Counted from the first letter of the stretch, positions 18,797 to 29,474 are shown. The stretch: DNA of 64,000 nucleotides from Flavobacteriales bacterium (GCA_002722245.1 PBLA01000019.1:1-64000); one strand, 5' to 3'. Numbers and translations: made by a program. Notes: a model not told the origin generated them from the letters alone.

Positions 18797-19786
18797 TTAC
18801 TTTTTAAGATTATTTAATTCTTTTTTCAACGCCTCAATTTCTTTTTGCTGTTGAATTAAATACAAAGTCAATTCTTCAATTTTTTCCATTTGAATGGTAG
18901 TAATTTGAGAAAGAGACATTCCTTCCTCTTCAACCTGTTCAGCAGCCGGAACTCCAGGCAAATGACCTAATGAATCGATAGAGGCCTCAACTTCTGATAG
19001 ACTAGCTAAGTTATAATCAGAGGAGAAAACATAATCTGGAAAAGCGTCAGTTTGTACCACCACCTCTCTAGAATAAAGAGATCCGTCCACAACTTTAATT
19101 ACCTCTTCACTATTTATTTTATCATAAAAAGACATTGTTGCCCCATTATCATTTTTTGAAAAAGTTAAGCTTGATATATCTGATAAATCACCATTTTGAA
19201 AATTCAATTCTGAAACTCCTGTTCCTGATTGAAAATTAATTTCAGCATTATCCGATCCTTCAGTCTCTATAACAATGGAAGTCGAAGTCGCGGATGTATT
19301 TGTTCCAACGTGCAGACTTGCCTCTGGCTCATCCTTATTGATCCCGACCATATAATATTCTTTACCTGTATTCAAATAAGCTGAACTGTTCTCTCCAATC
19401 CAAATTTCCTCTGAGATAACTTCTGTTACAGTAGGAGTAAAGCTTTGAGAGATAATTTCAATATCCGATGATGAACCACCTCCACAAAAACCAATTTCAA
19501 AAGGTGTTGCTATTGGAATTTTCCATGGGGATGGAGTGATTTTATATTCACCTCCACCTATTGGAACTGAGTTAGCCCCCCATAAACTATTTATTCCTCC
19601 GGGAGCCTTTATAACCATTTCCCAGTCGTCATAACCTTGGTCCGGTGTTATATTTATGTTAGCACAATACCCAGTACCCCAGTCACTTGTTATGTTAAAC
19701 TTAACATCTGGTTGAGCGAAAACATTTAAAGAAATTATTGATAAAATTGAAAGTAGTAGTTTTTTCATGATATTTAATTTTTTCAC
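18797..19786 (-). CDS. Secreted CBM2-like domain protein with tail-fibre-like C-terminal region
   Basis: N-terminal VKFNITSDWGTGYCANINITPDQGYDDWEMVIKAPGGINSLWGAN...FEIGFCGGG resembles CBM2; C-terminal YVFSSDYNLASLSEVEASIDSLGHLPGVPAAEQVEEEGMSLSQ + coiled coil, common in Bacteroidota surface proteins. Confidence 0.75.
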   Translation of the reverse strand: MKKLNIMKKLLLSILSIISLNVFAQPDVKFNITSDWGTGYCANINITPDQGYDDWEMVIKAPGGINSLWGANSVPIGGGEYKITPSPWKIPIATPFEIGFCGGGSSSDIEIISQSFTPTVTEVISEEIWIGENSSAYLNTGKEYYMVGINKDEPEASLHVGTNTSATSTSIVIETEGSDNAEINFQSGTGVSELNFQNGDLSDISSLTFSKNDNGATMSFYDKINSEEVIKVVDGSLYSREVVVQTDAFPDYVFSSDYNLASLSEVEASIDSLGHLPGVPAAEQVEEEGMSLSQITTIQMEKIEELTLYLIQQQKEIEALKKELNNLKK

Positions 19787-20175
19787 AAAAATAATTTATT
19801 CTCAATCAATCAATTAACTTTTTAATTTTGTTTTCAACAATGTTTTCAACATTTTTAAAAAAAAATTATCCAATATATTTATAATATATACCAATTATTA
19901 TAAAACACAAAAGCCTCACAATACAGTAATAGATTGATATTTATATTAAATAATGAATATTTCAATCTTTAATTTAATTTTTAAGAAAATAAAATTTTCA
20001 TTTTGAAAAAAAATAATAATTCAGTCAAATAAATTTCTTTTGGGTTGTAAATTTTAACCAATAGCCTCTCTCAATAATCTTCTCCACAAAATCAGATGAT
20101 TGAAATTTTTGATTCTTTTTTTTTGTCTCAAACACGTTATTTAAATAAATTAGATTGAAATCTTGTGAAAAGATC

Positions 20176-21765
20176 ATGGGACAAACTGAAAACAAAAAAA
20201 AATCGTTGAGTGCTTCATATAAAGCAGATATTGTTTCGGGTGTGGTTGTATTCTTGGTTGCTCTTCCCCTTTGCTTAGGAATTGCAGTAGCCTCTGGAGC
20301 TTCCGCCTTCTCTGGTATTATCACAGGAATTATTGGAGGTTTAGTTGTTGGTTACTTAAGTGCTTCCCATGTAAGTGTTTCTGGTCCTGCAGCTAGTTTA
20401 ATTGCGATTATTATTGTTGCTATTCAAGATTTAGGTTTTGAAGCTTTTCTTGTAGCAGGAGTATTAGCAGGAGTATTTCAGTTAATAATGGGGTTTGCCA
20501 AATTGGGTTCCTTTTCCAATTATATCCCAACGGGTGTTATTCAAGGTATGCTAAGTGGAATTGGTTTAATCATCGTTTTTAAACAAATACCGCATACCAT
20601 CGGATACGATAAAGAACATGAAGGTGATTTTTTTAATTATAGTTTAACTGATAGTGCAGACGGTAATTACATCTACGAAATTATACATTCCCTAAATTTC
20701 GCACATATTGGCGTTATCATTGTTACTCTAGTTTCTCTTGGTATTTTAATCAGTTATGGGAGAGTGAAATTTCTCAAAAAATTAAAGTTATTGCCTGGAG
20801 CTCTTGTTGCAGTTATTGTTGGTATTTTAATCAATGAGATTTTTCGTTTGTTTAGCCCAGACTTAGTAATAAGTGGTGATCATTTGGTAAAATTGCCTAT
20901 CTCAGGTTCTGCTAGGGAATTTATTGGTCAATTTTCATTACCTGATTTTTCAGCTATTTCAAATCCAGATATTTGGATAACAGCGGTTACCATTGCTGCA
21001 GTAGCCAGTATTGCTACATTACTCACGATTGAGGCAGGAGATCGATTGGATCCGTTTAAACGGCATTCTGATGGAAATATAGAATTGAAAGCGCAAGGAA
21101 TTGGAAATATATTATCTAGTTTAATAGGTGGTTTACCAATGACGTCTGTTATTGTAAGAACAACCGCAAATATTGATGCAGGAGCTCGATCAAAATTCTC
21201 TGCTATTTTCCACGGTTTTCTCTTGCTACTTACCGTTATTCTCATACCGGTTTTTTTAAACAAGATTCCAATGGCAAGTTTAGCTGCTATATTACTTATG
21301 ATTGGTTTGAAATTAGCAAGTCCCTCTGTGTTTAAGAACATGTGGAATGTGGGGAGGTATCATTTCATTCCCTTTATTGTAACTACAATTGGTGTTGTTG
21401 GTTTAGATTTACTGAAAGGAGTTATTTTAGGTATAGTTGTTAGTTTAATATTTGTACTTAGAGGATACACTAAGAAAGCATATGAACTTAAGCAAGAAAA
21501 ACGAAATGAAGAGGAAGAAATTTTTATCGTTTTAGCCAAAGAAGTCTCCTTTTTAAATAAATCACGTATTAAAAAAAGATTTGCTCAATTACCTGAGCGT
21601 TCTACAGTTACTATAAATGCTGAAAAATCTGTTTACCTCGGTCATGACGTGGTAGAATTAATTCGAGATTTTTACAACAATGGTGCAAGGGATAAAAACA
21701 TTAAAGTGATTCTAAAAGGCTTTCAAGAACACAATATTGTGACAAGAATAAAGAGTCGAATTTAA
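20176..21765 (+). CDS. SulP family inorganic anion transporter
   Basis: SASYKADIVSGVVVFLVALPLCLGIAVASGASAFSGIITGIIGG...; start chosen at MGQTENKKKS rather than the ORF start at 20155. Confidence 0.92.
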   Translation: MGQTENKKKSLSASYKADIVSGVVVFLVALPLCLGIAVASGASAFSGIITGIIGGLVVGYLSASHVSVSGPAASLIAIIIVAIQDLGFEAFLVAGVLAGVFQLIMGFAKLGSFSNYIPTGVIQGMLSGIGLIIVFKQIPHTIGYDKEHEGDFFNYSLTDSADGNYIYEIIHSLNFAHIGVIIVTLVSLGILISYGRVKFLKKLKLLPGALVAVIVGILINEIFRLFSPDLVISGDHLVKLPISGSAREFIGQFSLPDFSAISNPDIWITAVTIAAVASIATLLTIEAGDRLDPFKRHSDGNIELKAQGIGNILSSLIGGLPMTSVIVRTTANIDAGARSKFSAIFHGFLLLLTVILIPVFLNKIPMASLAAILLMIGLKLASPSVFKNMWNVGRYHFIPFIVTTIGVVGLDLLKGVILGIVVSLIFVLRGYTKKAYELKQEKRNEEEEIFIVLAKEVSFLNKSRIKKRFAQLPERSTVTINAEKSVYLGHDVVELIRDFYNNGARDKNIKVILKGFQEHNIVTRIKSRI

Positions 21766-21831
21766 CCCTTAATACCGGCGCTATTTGTACATCATAGATT
21801 TCAAAAACTCCTCAAACAGGTAACTTAGGTA

Positions 21832-21859
21832 CTCCTTCATAATTTTGAATATGAAGGAG
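21832..21859. other. Strong hairpin between SulP and MetY-like genes
   Basis: CTCCTTCATA attttgaa TATGAAGGAG, 10-bp perfect stem; no clear T-tract. Confidence 0.5.
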
Positions 21860-22033
21860 GGATATTGCTATTAAAACTAACTTTATCTGGATTCAATCGG
21901 ATTCTAAGTGCGATCAAAATGAAAAAACAACTGTTTATAGTTGATTCCACTTTATTGAATATTTTACACTTCTAATCTCATCGGTTAAGTAAAAAAAGTA
22001 TACATTTATAATACGAATTAAATCTACTATTTC

Positions 22034-23311
22034 ATGAAAAAAGAAACCATATCTATCCATGGAGGATATCAATCAGAACCAACTACTAAATCTGTTGCTG
22101 TTCCTATTTATCAAACTGTTGCCTATGAATTTGATGATGCTCAGCATGGTGCTGATCTCTTCAACTTAGAGGTAGAAGGTAATATTTACAGTAGAATAAT
22201 GAACCCTACTGTTGGTGTATTGGAAGAGCGAATAGCAGCATTAGAGGGTGGAGTTGCTGCACTCTGCGTAAGTGCAGGTAGTGCGGCCATTAACTATGCG
22301 ATTTTAAATATTGCAGAGGTTGGAGATAATATTGTGTCTGCGCCACAGCTTTACGGAGGAACATTTACCTTATTCGCACATATGCTCCCGAAATTAGGTA
22401 TTGAAGTTCGATTTGCAGAATCTGCAGACCCTGCAGATATGGCAAAATTAATCGACGAAAAAACAAAAGCAGTTTACTGTGAAAGTATAGGGAATCCTGC
22501 TGGGAACATTGCTGATATAGCTGCGATTTCAGCGGTTGCAAAACAACATGGCGTTCCGTTAATTGTGGATAATACAGTAGCATCTCCAGCACTTATTAAC
22601 CCCATTGAATATGGTGCGGATATCGTTGTACATTCGTTAACAAAATATGTTGCCGGTCATGGTACTACACTTGGTGGAGTAATCGTAGACGGAGGGACAT
22701 TTGATTGGGTAAAACATAAAGATCGTTTTCCTAAATTAAATGAACCAGAGCCATCCTACCATGGAGTTGTTTACACTGAAGCTTTTGGACCAGCAGCATA
22801 CATTGCTCGAGTAAGAACTGTTGTGTTGAGAAATACAGGTTCTTCATTAAGTGCCATGGCAGCCTTCCAAATTATTCAAGGTTTGGAAACATTAAGCTTA
22901 AGAATGGAAAGACATTGTGATAATGCTTTAGCTGTAGCCAAGCACCTAGAAAATCATGAATCAGTTTCATGGGTGAGATATGGTGGTTTGGAAAGCAGTG
23001 AATACCATGAACTTGCTCAAAAATATTGCAATGGAAAGCCATCTTCATTGTTAACTTTTGGAATTAAAGGTGGATATGATAATGCAGAGAAATTTTATGA
23101 CGCTTTAAAATTATTTAAGCGATTAGTAAATATTGGTGATGCAAAATCACTCGCTTGTCATCCTGCTTCCACTACTCATAGACAAATGACCGTAGAGGAA
23201 CAAAAATCGGCGGGTGTAACAGAAGATCTTTTAAGATTATGCGTTGGTATTGAACATATAGATGACATCCTTGCTGATTTAGATCAGGCTTTTGAAGCAG
23301 CAAAAGGATAG
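22034..23311 (+). CDS. metY: O-acetylhomoserine aminocarboxypropyltransferase/cysteine synthase (MetY-like)
   Basis: Cys/Met metabolism PLP enzyme motifs: YSRIMNPTVGVLEERIAALEGG, VHSLTKYVAGHGTTLGGV. Confidence 0.92.
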   Translation: MKKETISIHGGYQSEPTTKSVAVPIYQTVAYEFDDAQHGADLFNLEVEGNIYSRIMNPTVGVLEERIAALEGGVAALCVSAGSAAINYAILNIAEVGDNIVSAPQLYGGTFTLFAHMLPKLGIEVRFAESADPADMAKLIDEKTKAVYCESIGNPAGNIADIAAISAVAKQHGVPLIVDNTVASPALINPIEYGADIVVHSLTKYVAGHGTTLGGVIVDGGTFDWVKHKDRFPKLNEPEPSYHGVVYTEAFGPAAYIARVRTVVLRNTGSSLSAMAAFQIIQGLETLSLRMERHCDNALAVAKHLENHESVSWVRYGGLESSEYHELAQKYCNGKPSSLLTFGIKGGYDNAEKFYDALKLFKRLVNIGDAKSLACHPASTTHRQMTVEEQKSAGVTEDLLRLCVGIEHIDDILADLDQAFEAAKG

Positions 23312-23333
23312 TTTTATACTTGTTTAATAACAA

Positions 23334-23368
23334 AAAAGCATCAACGCTGTGTTGATGCTTTTTTTTGT
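23334..23368 (+). terminator. Rho-independent terminator
   Basis: AAAAGCATCAAC gctg/gtGTTGATGCTTTTTTTT. Confidence 0.85.
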
Positions 23369-23487
23369 TCCCACCTAACGACTAATATTCATTACCATAT
23401 ATACGGTATAAATTATAGCTTAATACCTTATCATTGGTATTGTGGATGGAAGAATCATATTCTAGTTTTGTCTAGAAAATTTAACTA

Positions 23488-23856
23488 ATGAATAACTATC
23501 ATATTTTAAAACATAAAAATTGGACTTGTGAATTCTCAAGTACTAATTTCAGCTTAAACTATTCCGGGCAAGCTCTTATTGAGAGTTACTCAGGCTATGA
23601 AGAACTTATTGCCGCGTTGTCATCCTATTTATGTAAAAAAACACATTGTAAATATCCAAATCAAAACTTCAGAATAGAAAACGATGAAAATGAGCAAAGT
23701 GTTCTTATTACAAAAAAAGAAACTCAAGGTTTTCTAAATTTTCTACAAAATATTTCATTGGAAATCGGAAAAATTAGGAACTATGATTTAAAAATATCGA
23801 TTCGGCATTTTCAACAATCACGAAAAGGCCCACTCTCAAACTTTTCAATGAATTAA
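23488..23856 (+). CDS. Hypothetical protein upstream of flavodoxin
   Basis: Intact ORF 10 bp upstream of the flavodoxin gene. Confidence 0.6.
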   Translation: MNNYHILKHKNWTCEFSSTNFSLNYSGQALIESYSGYEELIAALSSYLCKKTHCKYPNQNFRIENDENEQSVLITKKETQGFLNFLQNISLEIGKIRNYDLKISIRHFQQSRKGPLSNFSMN

Positions 23857-23866
23857 ATCTACATAT

Positions 23867-24412
23867 ATGAGAATAGGACTTTTTTTCGGTTCCGATACAG
23901 GAAGGACAACCGCAGCGGCTGAACAAATTAAAGAAACACTAAGTAATAAATTAACTATTGATATGTTTGATGTAGTTGATTTTGATAAAAATGAACTTGA
24001 AAAATATGACCATTTAATCATAGGTTTATCAACTTGGTTTGATGGTGAATTACAAAGCGACTGGGACACTAACTTCAATGAATTTTGTGAGGTGGATTTC
24101 ACCAATAAGGTTGTTGCTCTTTACGGTTTAGGTGATCAAATAGTATATTGTGATTATTTTATTGACGGTGTAGGAATTCTTGCCGAACAAATTTTAAAAA
24201 AAGGTGGTACATTAATCGGAAAATGGCCCACTGAGGGTTATTTACATACAGATTCAAAAGCAGAACTAGAGGATGGTGTGTTTTGTGGTTTAGCATTGGA
24301 TGAAGACACTCAAGAAGAGATGACTGCTGAGAGAATTGTTTCCTGGTGCGAACAAATATATAATGAATTTATTGCGCTGGAAATAAATTTACATGGAGCA
24401 TACAGTCAATAA
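23867..24412 (+). CDS. fldA: Flavodoxin (long-chain)
   Basis: RIGLFFGSDTGRTTAAAEQI FMN-phosphate loop; LIIGLSTWFDGELQSDW; VALYGLGDQIVYCDYFIDG. Confidence 0.93.
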   Translation: MRIGLFFGSDTGRTTAAAEQIKETLSNKLTIDMFDVVDFDKNELEKYDHLIIGLSTWFDGELQSDWDTNFNEFCEVDFTNKVVALYGLGDQIVYCDYFIDGVGILAEQILKKGGTLIGKWPTEGYLHTDSKAELEDGVFCGLALDEDTQEEMTAERIVSWCEQIYNEFIALEINLHGAYSQ

Positions 24413-24446
24413 TTAAGGATCAACTAAAAGTCAAAATTACCACCAG

Positions 24447-24476
24447 AGAAAGCGCTATGTAGCGCTTTCTTTGTTT
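24447..24476 (+). terminator. Rho-independent terminator
   Basis: AGAAAGCGCTA tg TAGCGCTTTCT then TTGTTTTT. Confidence 0.8.
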
Positions 24477-24544
24477 TTAAGTTAGTAGATTGTATTCAAA
24501 AGTTATTTTGGAAAAAGAACAAAAATTCTATTATCTTATAAATC

Positions 24545-25114
24545 GTGAAAATTCTACTAATTATTATAACTGTTGTCTTCAATTTTTCCTTAACAGCTCA
24601 AAAGAGAGTACAAAACATGCACTTATATTGTGATATGGGACTGAATTATACTGGAGGATTTAACTTTTCTACTTCAAAAACTTTAATTCCAAAAGTTGGT
24701 TACACGGCGAATGTTTACCACGAGCATCAATTTAATGGAGGAAATACAATTAGGGTGGGGATTGGTCATTCATTGAATGGGTTTGCTTTTGATAATAGTT
24801 TTACTAATGTGTTACATTTGTTTAATTTAAACACTCCCCTGCTCTATGGTAAAAAACTAAAAAACAGACAAAAAATATACATCGGTGTCATTCCATCATA
24901 TGCTTTTAAAATCGTTTATACCGAATTGCTAAATAGTTATTCTCCTAGTAAATTTGATGCAAAATTGAACCTAACATATTCTAAGGCTATTAACCCAATG
25001 TTTGGGTATGAACTAACAGAGCAAATAGGAACTATTAATGTGGGGGTTTTCGAAGGAGGATACATGATGAATTGGCCTTTCATCCAAACTATACTTGAAG
25101 TTTTTAACGAATAA
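24545..25114 (+). CDS. Hypothetical outer-membrane/secreted protein
   Basis: Signal peptide and beta-rich composition. Confidence 0.5.
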   Translation: MKILLIIITVVFNFSLTAQKRVQNMHLYCDMGLNYTGGFNFSTSKTLIPKVGYTANVYHEHQFNGGNTIRVGIGHSLNGFAFDNSFTNVLHLFNLNTPLLYGKKLKNRQKIYIGVIPSYAFKIVYTELLNSYSPSKFDAKLNLTYSKAINPMFGYELTEQIGTINVGVFEGGYMMNWPFIQTILEVFNE

Positions 25115-25147
25115 AAGCGAGGCCTTTTTTCCATCCGATGACTAAAA

Positions 25148-25173
25148 AAAATGCTGGCATTTACCAGCATCTT
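25148..25173. terminator. Hairpin between convergent genes
   Basis: ATGCTGG cattta CCAGCAT flanked by A- and T-rich runs. Confidence 0.65.
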
Positions 25174-25194
25174 TACTCTAAATCAAAATCTTGC

Positions 25195-25635
25195 TTACAC
25201 GGTTGAACCTTCCATTTTGTTTTTCCAATATTGCATGAGGCCAAAACTCAATATTATCCCTGCTGCAAACCCTTCTGCAAAGATTGCAAACGCAAATTGC
25301 GATACAGATAAATTGAAATAGCCAATTGCTAAGAGGGGCTGTGCGAGAGAATTTATATGCTCTACTCCTTGGAAAAAGAAGATGTAACCTGCTAGTGCAA
25401 TTGTAGAAAGCATTACAGCGATTAAATTGGTCACAAATGCGCTTGCAAATAAACCAATAAAATTTTTACCTTCTTTCATACGTTTGGATATGCTGTTGTT
25501 TACAAAATATCCTACAATAAAAACATTTAAGATTCTCAAATAAGTAGAATGTTCAACCCCCAGTGCCTCTACAATGAGGAAGTAAACGCCTAATACCAAA
25601 AAGGCTTTTAGTCCATTATTTATTTCTGTGTCCAT
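25195..25635 (-). CDS. Hypothetical membrane protein
   Basis: Four predicted hydrophobic segments. Confidence 0.6.
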   Translation of the reverse strand: MDTEINNGLKAFLVLGVYFLIVEALGVEHSTYLRILNVFIVGYFVNNSISKRMKEGKNFIGLFASAFVTNLIAVMLSTIALAGYIFFFQGVEHINSLAQPLLAIGYFNLSVSQFAFAIFAEGFAAGIILSFGLMQYWKNKMEGSTV

Positions 25636-25860
25636 GGCTTATAGTTTTAAGGGTTAACCTCTTAATTTAACGTGACACATGTGAAATGTTACTTAATTTT
25701 GACTAACGGACTATGAATTTAGACTAAGTGCGATTATTGCTATTAATTATTCAAGTATTCTAGAAGAAATATATTATAAACGGTGATTTAAAGGCTCTTT
25801 AAGAACTTATCCTCTCAATTTTCCGTAAAGGCATTATTTGGTTAGTTTAACTACGATTTC

Positions 25861-27276
25861 ATGCGAATACTACTAACAGGTGCAACGGGTTATATAGGCA
25901 AGCGATTATTACCAGTGCTGATTAAAGAGGGACACGAAGTTATTTGTTGCATCCGCGATCAATCAAGGTTTTCGTCACATAACTTTATTCAGAACAACAC
26001 CTCTATTCTTGAAGTTGATTTGAATGAACCATCTAGCCTTACTCAAATTCCTGAAGATATTGATGTGGCCTATTACCTCGTTCATTCCATGTCAGCAGCC
26101 TCTGACTACTCCGATATGGAAAGAAATTGTGCCATTAATTTTAGAGAGGCGCTAAATAAAACGCGCGTAAAACAAGTTATTTATTTAAGTGGTATCGTGA
26201 ATGAGAAAGAACTCTCCGAACACCTAACATCACGAAAAAATGTTGAAGTTGAATTGAAAAAAGGAAACTTTCCATTAACCACGTTTAGAGCGGGTATTAT
26301 TGTTGGATCTGGGAGTGCATCATTTGAAATCATTCGTGATTTAGTGGAAAAACTCCCTGTTATGATTGCGCCTAAATGGCTTTTAACACGCTGTCAACCG
26401 ATTGCTATTGCAGATGTCATACAGATTCTAAAAAAAGGGGCTCTTAATCCAGAAACCTATCATCAAAACTTCGATATTGGATCCGATGATATTCTCACCT
26501 ACAAGGAAATGCTTTTAGGCTTTGCGCGTGTTCGAAAACTAAAAAGGAAAATTTGGATTATTCCTGTAATGACACCTAAACTATCATCCTATTGGCTCTA
26601 TTTTGTTACATCTACTTCGTTTAAACTTGCATCTTCACTTGTAGCAAGTATGAAAGTAGAAGTAATTTGTAGGGACTCGAGAATTAACGAAATGTTGGGG
26701 ATTCGTCCTATCCCTTATAAAAAAGCTATTGAAAATGCATTTGCAAAAATTGAGAGCAATACTATACTTTCAAGTTGGAAAGATGCGTATTCCAGTAGTG
26801 TTGCAAAGTTCAATATTTCAGATTTTATTCATGTTCCTAGATTTGGATGCTTTAAAGAGTATCGACAAGAATTAATTCAGAACACCGATCAAACCATCCG
26901 AAAAATTTGGCGTATTGGAGGGGACAACGGCTGGTATTATGGGAATTGGCTTTGGAAAATTAGAGGATATATTGATAAACTATTTGGAGGCGTTGGATTA
27001 CGCAGAGGACGTACCAATATGACTCAAATATCACCGGGTGATGCACTTGATTTCTGGCGTGTGATCTATGCCAATAAACACGAAGGTCGCCTATTACTTT
27101 ATGCTGAAATGAAACTTCCCGGAGAGGCTTGGCTGGAGTTTAGAATAGAAAATGGGTATTTAAATCTTATTGCTACTTTCCGTCCACTTGGTCTTATGGG
27201 TAGATTATACTGGTACTCTGTGGCTCCTTTTCATGGTTGGATTTTTAAAGGATTACTTAGGGAACTAACCCGCTAA
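25861..27276 (+). CDS. SDR/NAD(P)H-binding protein with C-terminal DUF2867
   Basis: RILLTGATGYIGKRLLPVLIKEGHEV Rossmann motif; C-terminal ISPGDALDFWRV...GRLLLYAEMKLPGEAWLEF. Confidence 0.88.
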   Translation: MRILLTGATGYIGKRLLPVLIKEGHEVICCIRDQSRFSSHNFIQNNTSILEVDLNEPSSLTQIPEDIDVAYYLVHSMSAASDYSDMERNCAINFREALNKTRVKQVIYLSGIVNEKELSEHLTSRKNVEVELKKGNFPLTTFRAGIIVGSGSASFEIIRDLVEKLPVMIAPKWLLTRCQPIAIADVIQILKKGALNPETYHQNFDIGSDDILTYKEMLLGFARVRKLKRKIWIIPVMTPKLSSYWLYFVTSTSFKLASSLVASMKVEVICRDSRINEMLGIRPIPYKKAIENAFAKIESNTILSSWKDAYSSSVAKFNISDFIHVPRFGCFKEYRQELIQNTDQTIRKIWRIGGDNGWYYGNWLWKIRGYIDKLFGGVGLRRGRTNMTQISPGDALDFWRVIYANKHEGRLLLYAEMKLPGEAWLEFRIENGYLNLIATFRPLGLMGRLYWYSVAPFHGWIFKGLLRELTR

Positions 27277-27300
27277 ACAATTATTGACGTAATTTTCTTT

Positions 27301-28185
27301 TTAGTACCTTTTTGGCGTGTTGTAATATCGATCATACAGATCAACGGCAAGATCTAAACTAATCATACGGTCTCTAAACTCTGCTACAACATTCGCCTTA
27401 CTTGTAATTGATTTATACTTCTGTAATTCACGAAAAGCGGCATGATGATTCTCATATGTTCCAACGAGGTAATATTTCTGACCATTTTGCTTGTACATAT
27501 AAATAGTTTCATGTTTTAATTGTGACACTACGCTAGGTATTAAGCTATCTACAGAAACATTTGTTAAGTAAATTCTAAAAACAGGCGGATAAGGTACCAT
27601 GGTACTGTTTACATAAGCTGCCTCTCCTCCACTTTTTGTAGGTTCAGTAGGCATTTCTTCTTTTACAATTATATTTTCTTCCAACAATTCTGGTTGAATC
27701 TTTTCTGGACTTTTGTCAGGAGTATCCTCAATCACAATAACTTTTGTTTTTGTTACTCGCTTTTTAGATTCCTTTTCTGTAGGTACTTCTTTTACAGATT
27801 GCTTTCCCTTATCGTTTGATACAACAGTAGGTTCATCCTTCTTTCGAAGAGATGCTATATATTGATCACCTTCTAATTTACTAAGAAGTACATCACCATT
27901 GAAGACCCGAATGTAAGCTCCTCTAAATCCCATTTCCTTTACTTTCCTCAAAATATTTTCTGCTTCCTTTAAATCACTACAATACCCTTCCCAAAAGAAA
28001 AGTTTGATACCGGTTGGTAAAATATACATTTGTATTTCAGGTAATTTATTTAATAATTCTGCAGATAAATTTTGTTGAGAAGAAGCGCACTGAACCCTAA
28101 ACTTCATTTGGTTAGAAGCTTCACTTATTGATGCAAACAGCATTAAAGTTATAAATAAACCAATTAATCTATTCATTCTACGCAA
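27301..28185 (-). CDS. Hypothetical secreted SPOR-like protein
   Basis: Signal peptide; FRVQCASSQQNLS...AENILRKVKEMGFRGAYIRVFNGD resembles SPOR-type repeats. Confidence 0.5.
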   Translation of the reverse strand: MRRMNRLIGLFITLMLFASISEASNQMKFRVQCASSQQNLSAELLNKLPEIQMYILPTGIKLFFWEGYCSDLKEAENILRKVKEMGFRGAYIRVFNGDVLLSKLEGDQYIASLRKKDEPTVVSNDKGKQSVKEVPTEKESKKRVTKTKVIVIEDTPDKSPEKIQPELLEENIIVKEEMPTEPTKSGGEAAYVNSTMVPYPPVFRIYLTNVSVDSLIPSVVSQLKHETIYMYKQNGQKYYLVGTYENHHAAFRELQKYKSITSKANVVAEFRDRMISLDLAVDLYDRYYNTPKRY

Positions 28186-28463
28186 GTTAAACGTATTCAG
28201 TAAAGTAGAATATTAGTGGTTGTTTTAAACTCGCAGTCAAAGAGTTATCGGATTAATATAGCGAATTATTTTTCTGAAATCCAGTTTTTTTCAGTCAAAT
28301 AATAGATAAAATACTGATCACTAATTGTTGATTTTATAGGCTTACAAAGTGGTCGCCATTATTCAAATAAATAAAAGAGCGTTTCATTTTATATGAAAAA
28401 CAACTCCATAAATCAGGATAAAAAATATAGCTGTATTTTTATTCCTTTTTTAAGAATTTAACC

Positions 28464-29474
28464 ATGCAGAAATACGTTCTCTCTTTATTCATTTTAATAT
28501 GGATGTTGTCATGTAATGTTTCCAATAATCAATCTGTGCAAGTCATCAGCTCAGCGAAGGAAATTCCAGAAAAAATTCAAGAACGCATCCAGCGATATGA
28601 TCAAAAAATTATTCGTTCCTTAAAAGAAGAAAATGCACTAAGCATTGATTCTATTTCCTCTGCCTTTTTTAAAAAAGAAACAGATATAAAAAGCTTGGCA
28701 TCAATGATGCCACAAATATCCACTTTACTCAAAGGATTAACTCCAATTCAGAAAGACCATATATACTTAACAACGAATCCTTCGGCATTAACATCAAGCA
28801 AAAATACTGTTTTAAAAGGCTCTGATGATTACAATTTTGAGCTGCCAATAAATTCTGAACAAATGTATATCTCATCCTATTTATTTAATAGTAAATCAGA
28901 TGGTTATATGATGACCTTGATTTACAGCCTTCATAAAAATCAATGGTTCTTGGATAGAATTAATTTAGGAAGTTATTCTTTTTATGGAAAAAACGCGCTA
29001 GATTTTTACAATAAAGGAATTGAGCACATGGAACAAGGTCATCTTATAGATGCGTTCATAGCATTAGAAGTAAGCTCAAATTTACTACAACCTTCATCCG
29101 GAAATTTAAACTATTTAAAATCAGATGATATCACACAAACATTGCAGTTTGTATCGAAATCAATCAACGAAAAATATAATTTTCCATTTACACTCCAAGT
29201 AGGTACATCTAATATTGAAATTTTCAGAATTTATTCTCAAAGGGTTGGTAAAGATGGTTTTTTTCCTGTAATAGATTATAAAAGCACTTTTGATATCTCC
29301 GATACGACTGCCTTACAATTAGAAAATGAATTGTTACATGATTCTATAGAAAAAGTATTCCCTGGTATACTGAAAAATAAAAGTTGGTTGTTTTACGGTT
29401 CATATAATACGATTCCTTCCTCAGAAGTTCAAACACCAAAACATAGTTTCGCGCATCAACTTGATTCCCTTTAA
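28464..29474 (+). CDS. Hypothetical lipoprotein
   Basis: Lipobox-like ILIWMLSCN. Confidence 0.6.
   Translation: MQKYVLSLFILIWMLSCNVSNNQSVQVISSAKEIPEKIQERIQRYDQKIIRSLKEENALSIDSISSAFFKKETDIKSLASMMPQISTLLKGLTPIQKDHIYLTTNPSALTSSKNTVLKGSDDYNFELPINSEQMYISSYLFNSKSDGYMMTLIYSLHKNQWFLDRINLGSYSFYGKNALDFYNKGIEHMEQGHLIDAFIALEVSSNLLQPSSGNLNYLKSDDITQTLQFVSKSINEKYNFPFTLQVGTSNIEIFRIYSQRVGKDGFFPVIDYKSTFDISDTTALQLENELLHDSIEKVFPGILKNKSWLFYGSYNTIPSSEVQTPKHSFAHQLDSL

Noticed and set aside
20155-20175. Upstream start of SulP ORF
   Set aside because: MGQTENKKKSL at 20176 looks like the natural start; the extra MKSCEKI residues look non-native.
23845-24105. Minus-strand 86-aa ORF over flavodoxin
   Set aside because: Antisense to a well-supported CDS, no independent evidence.
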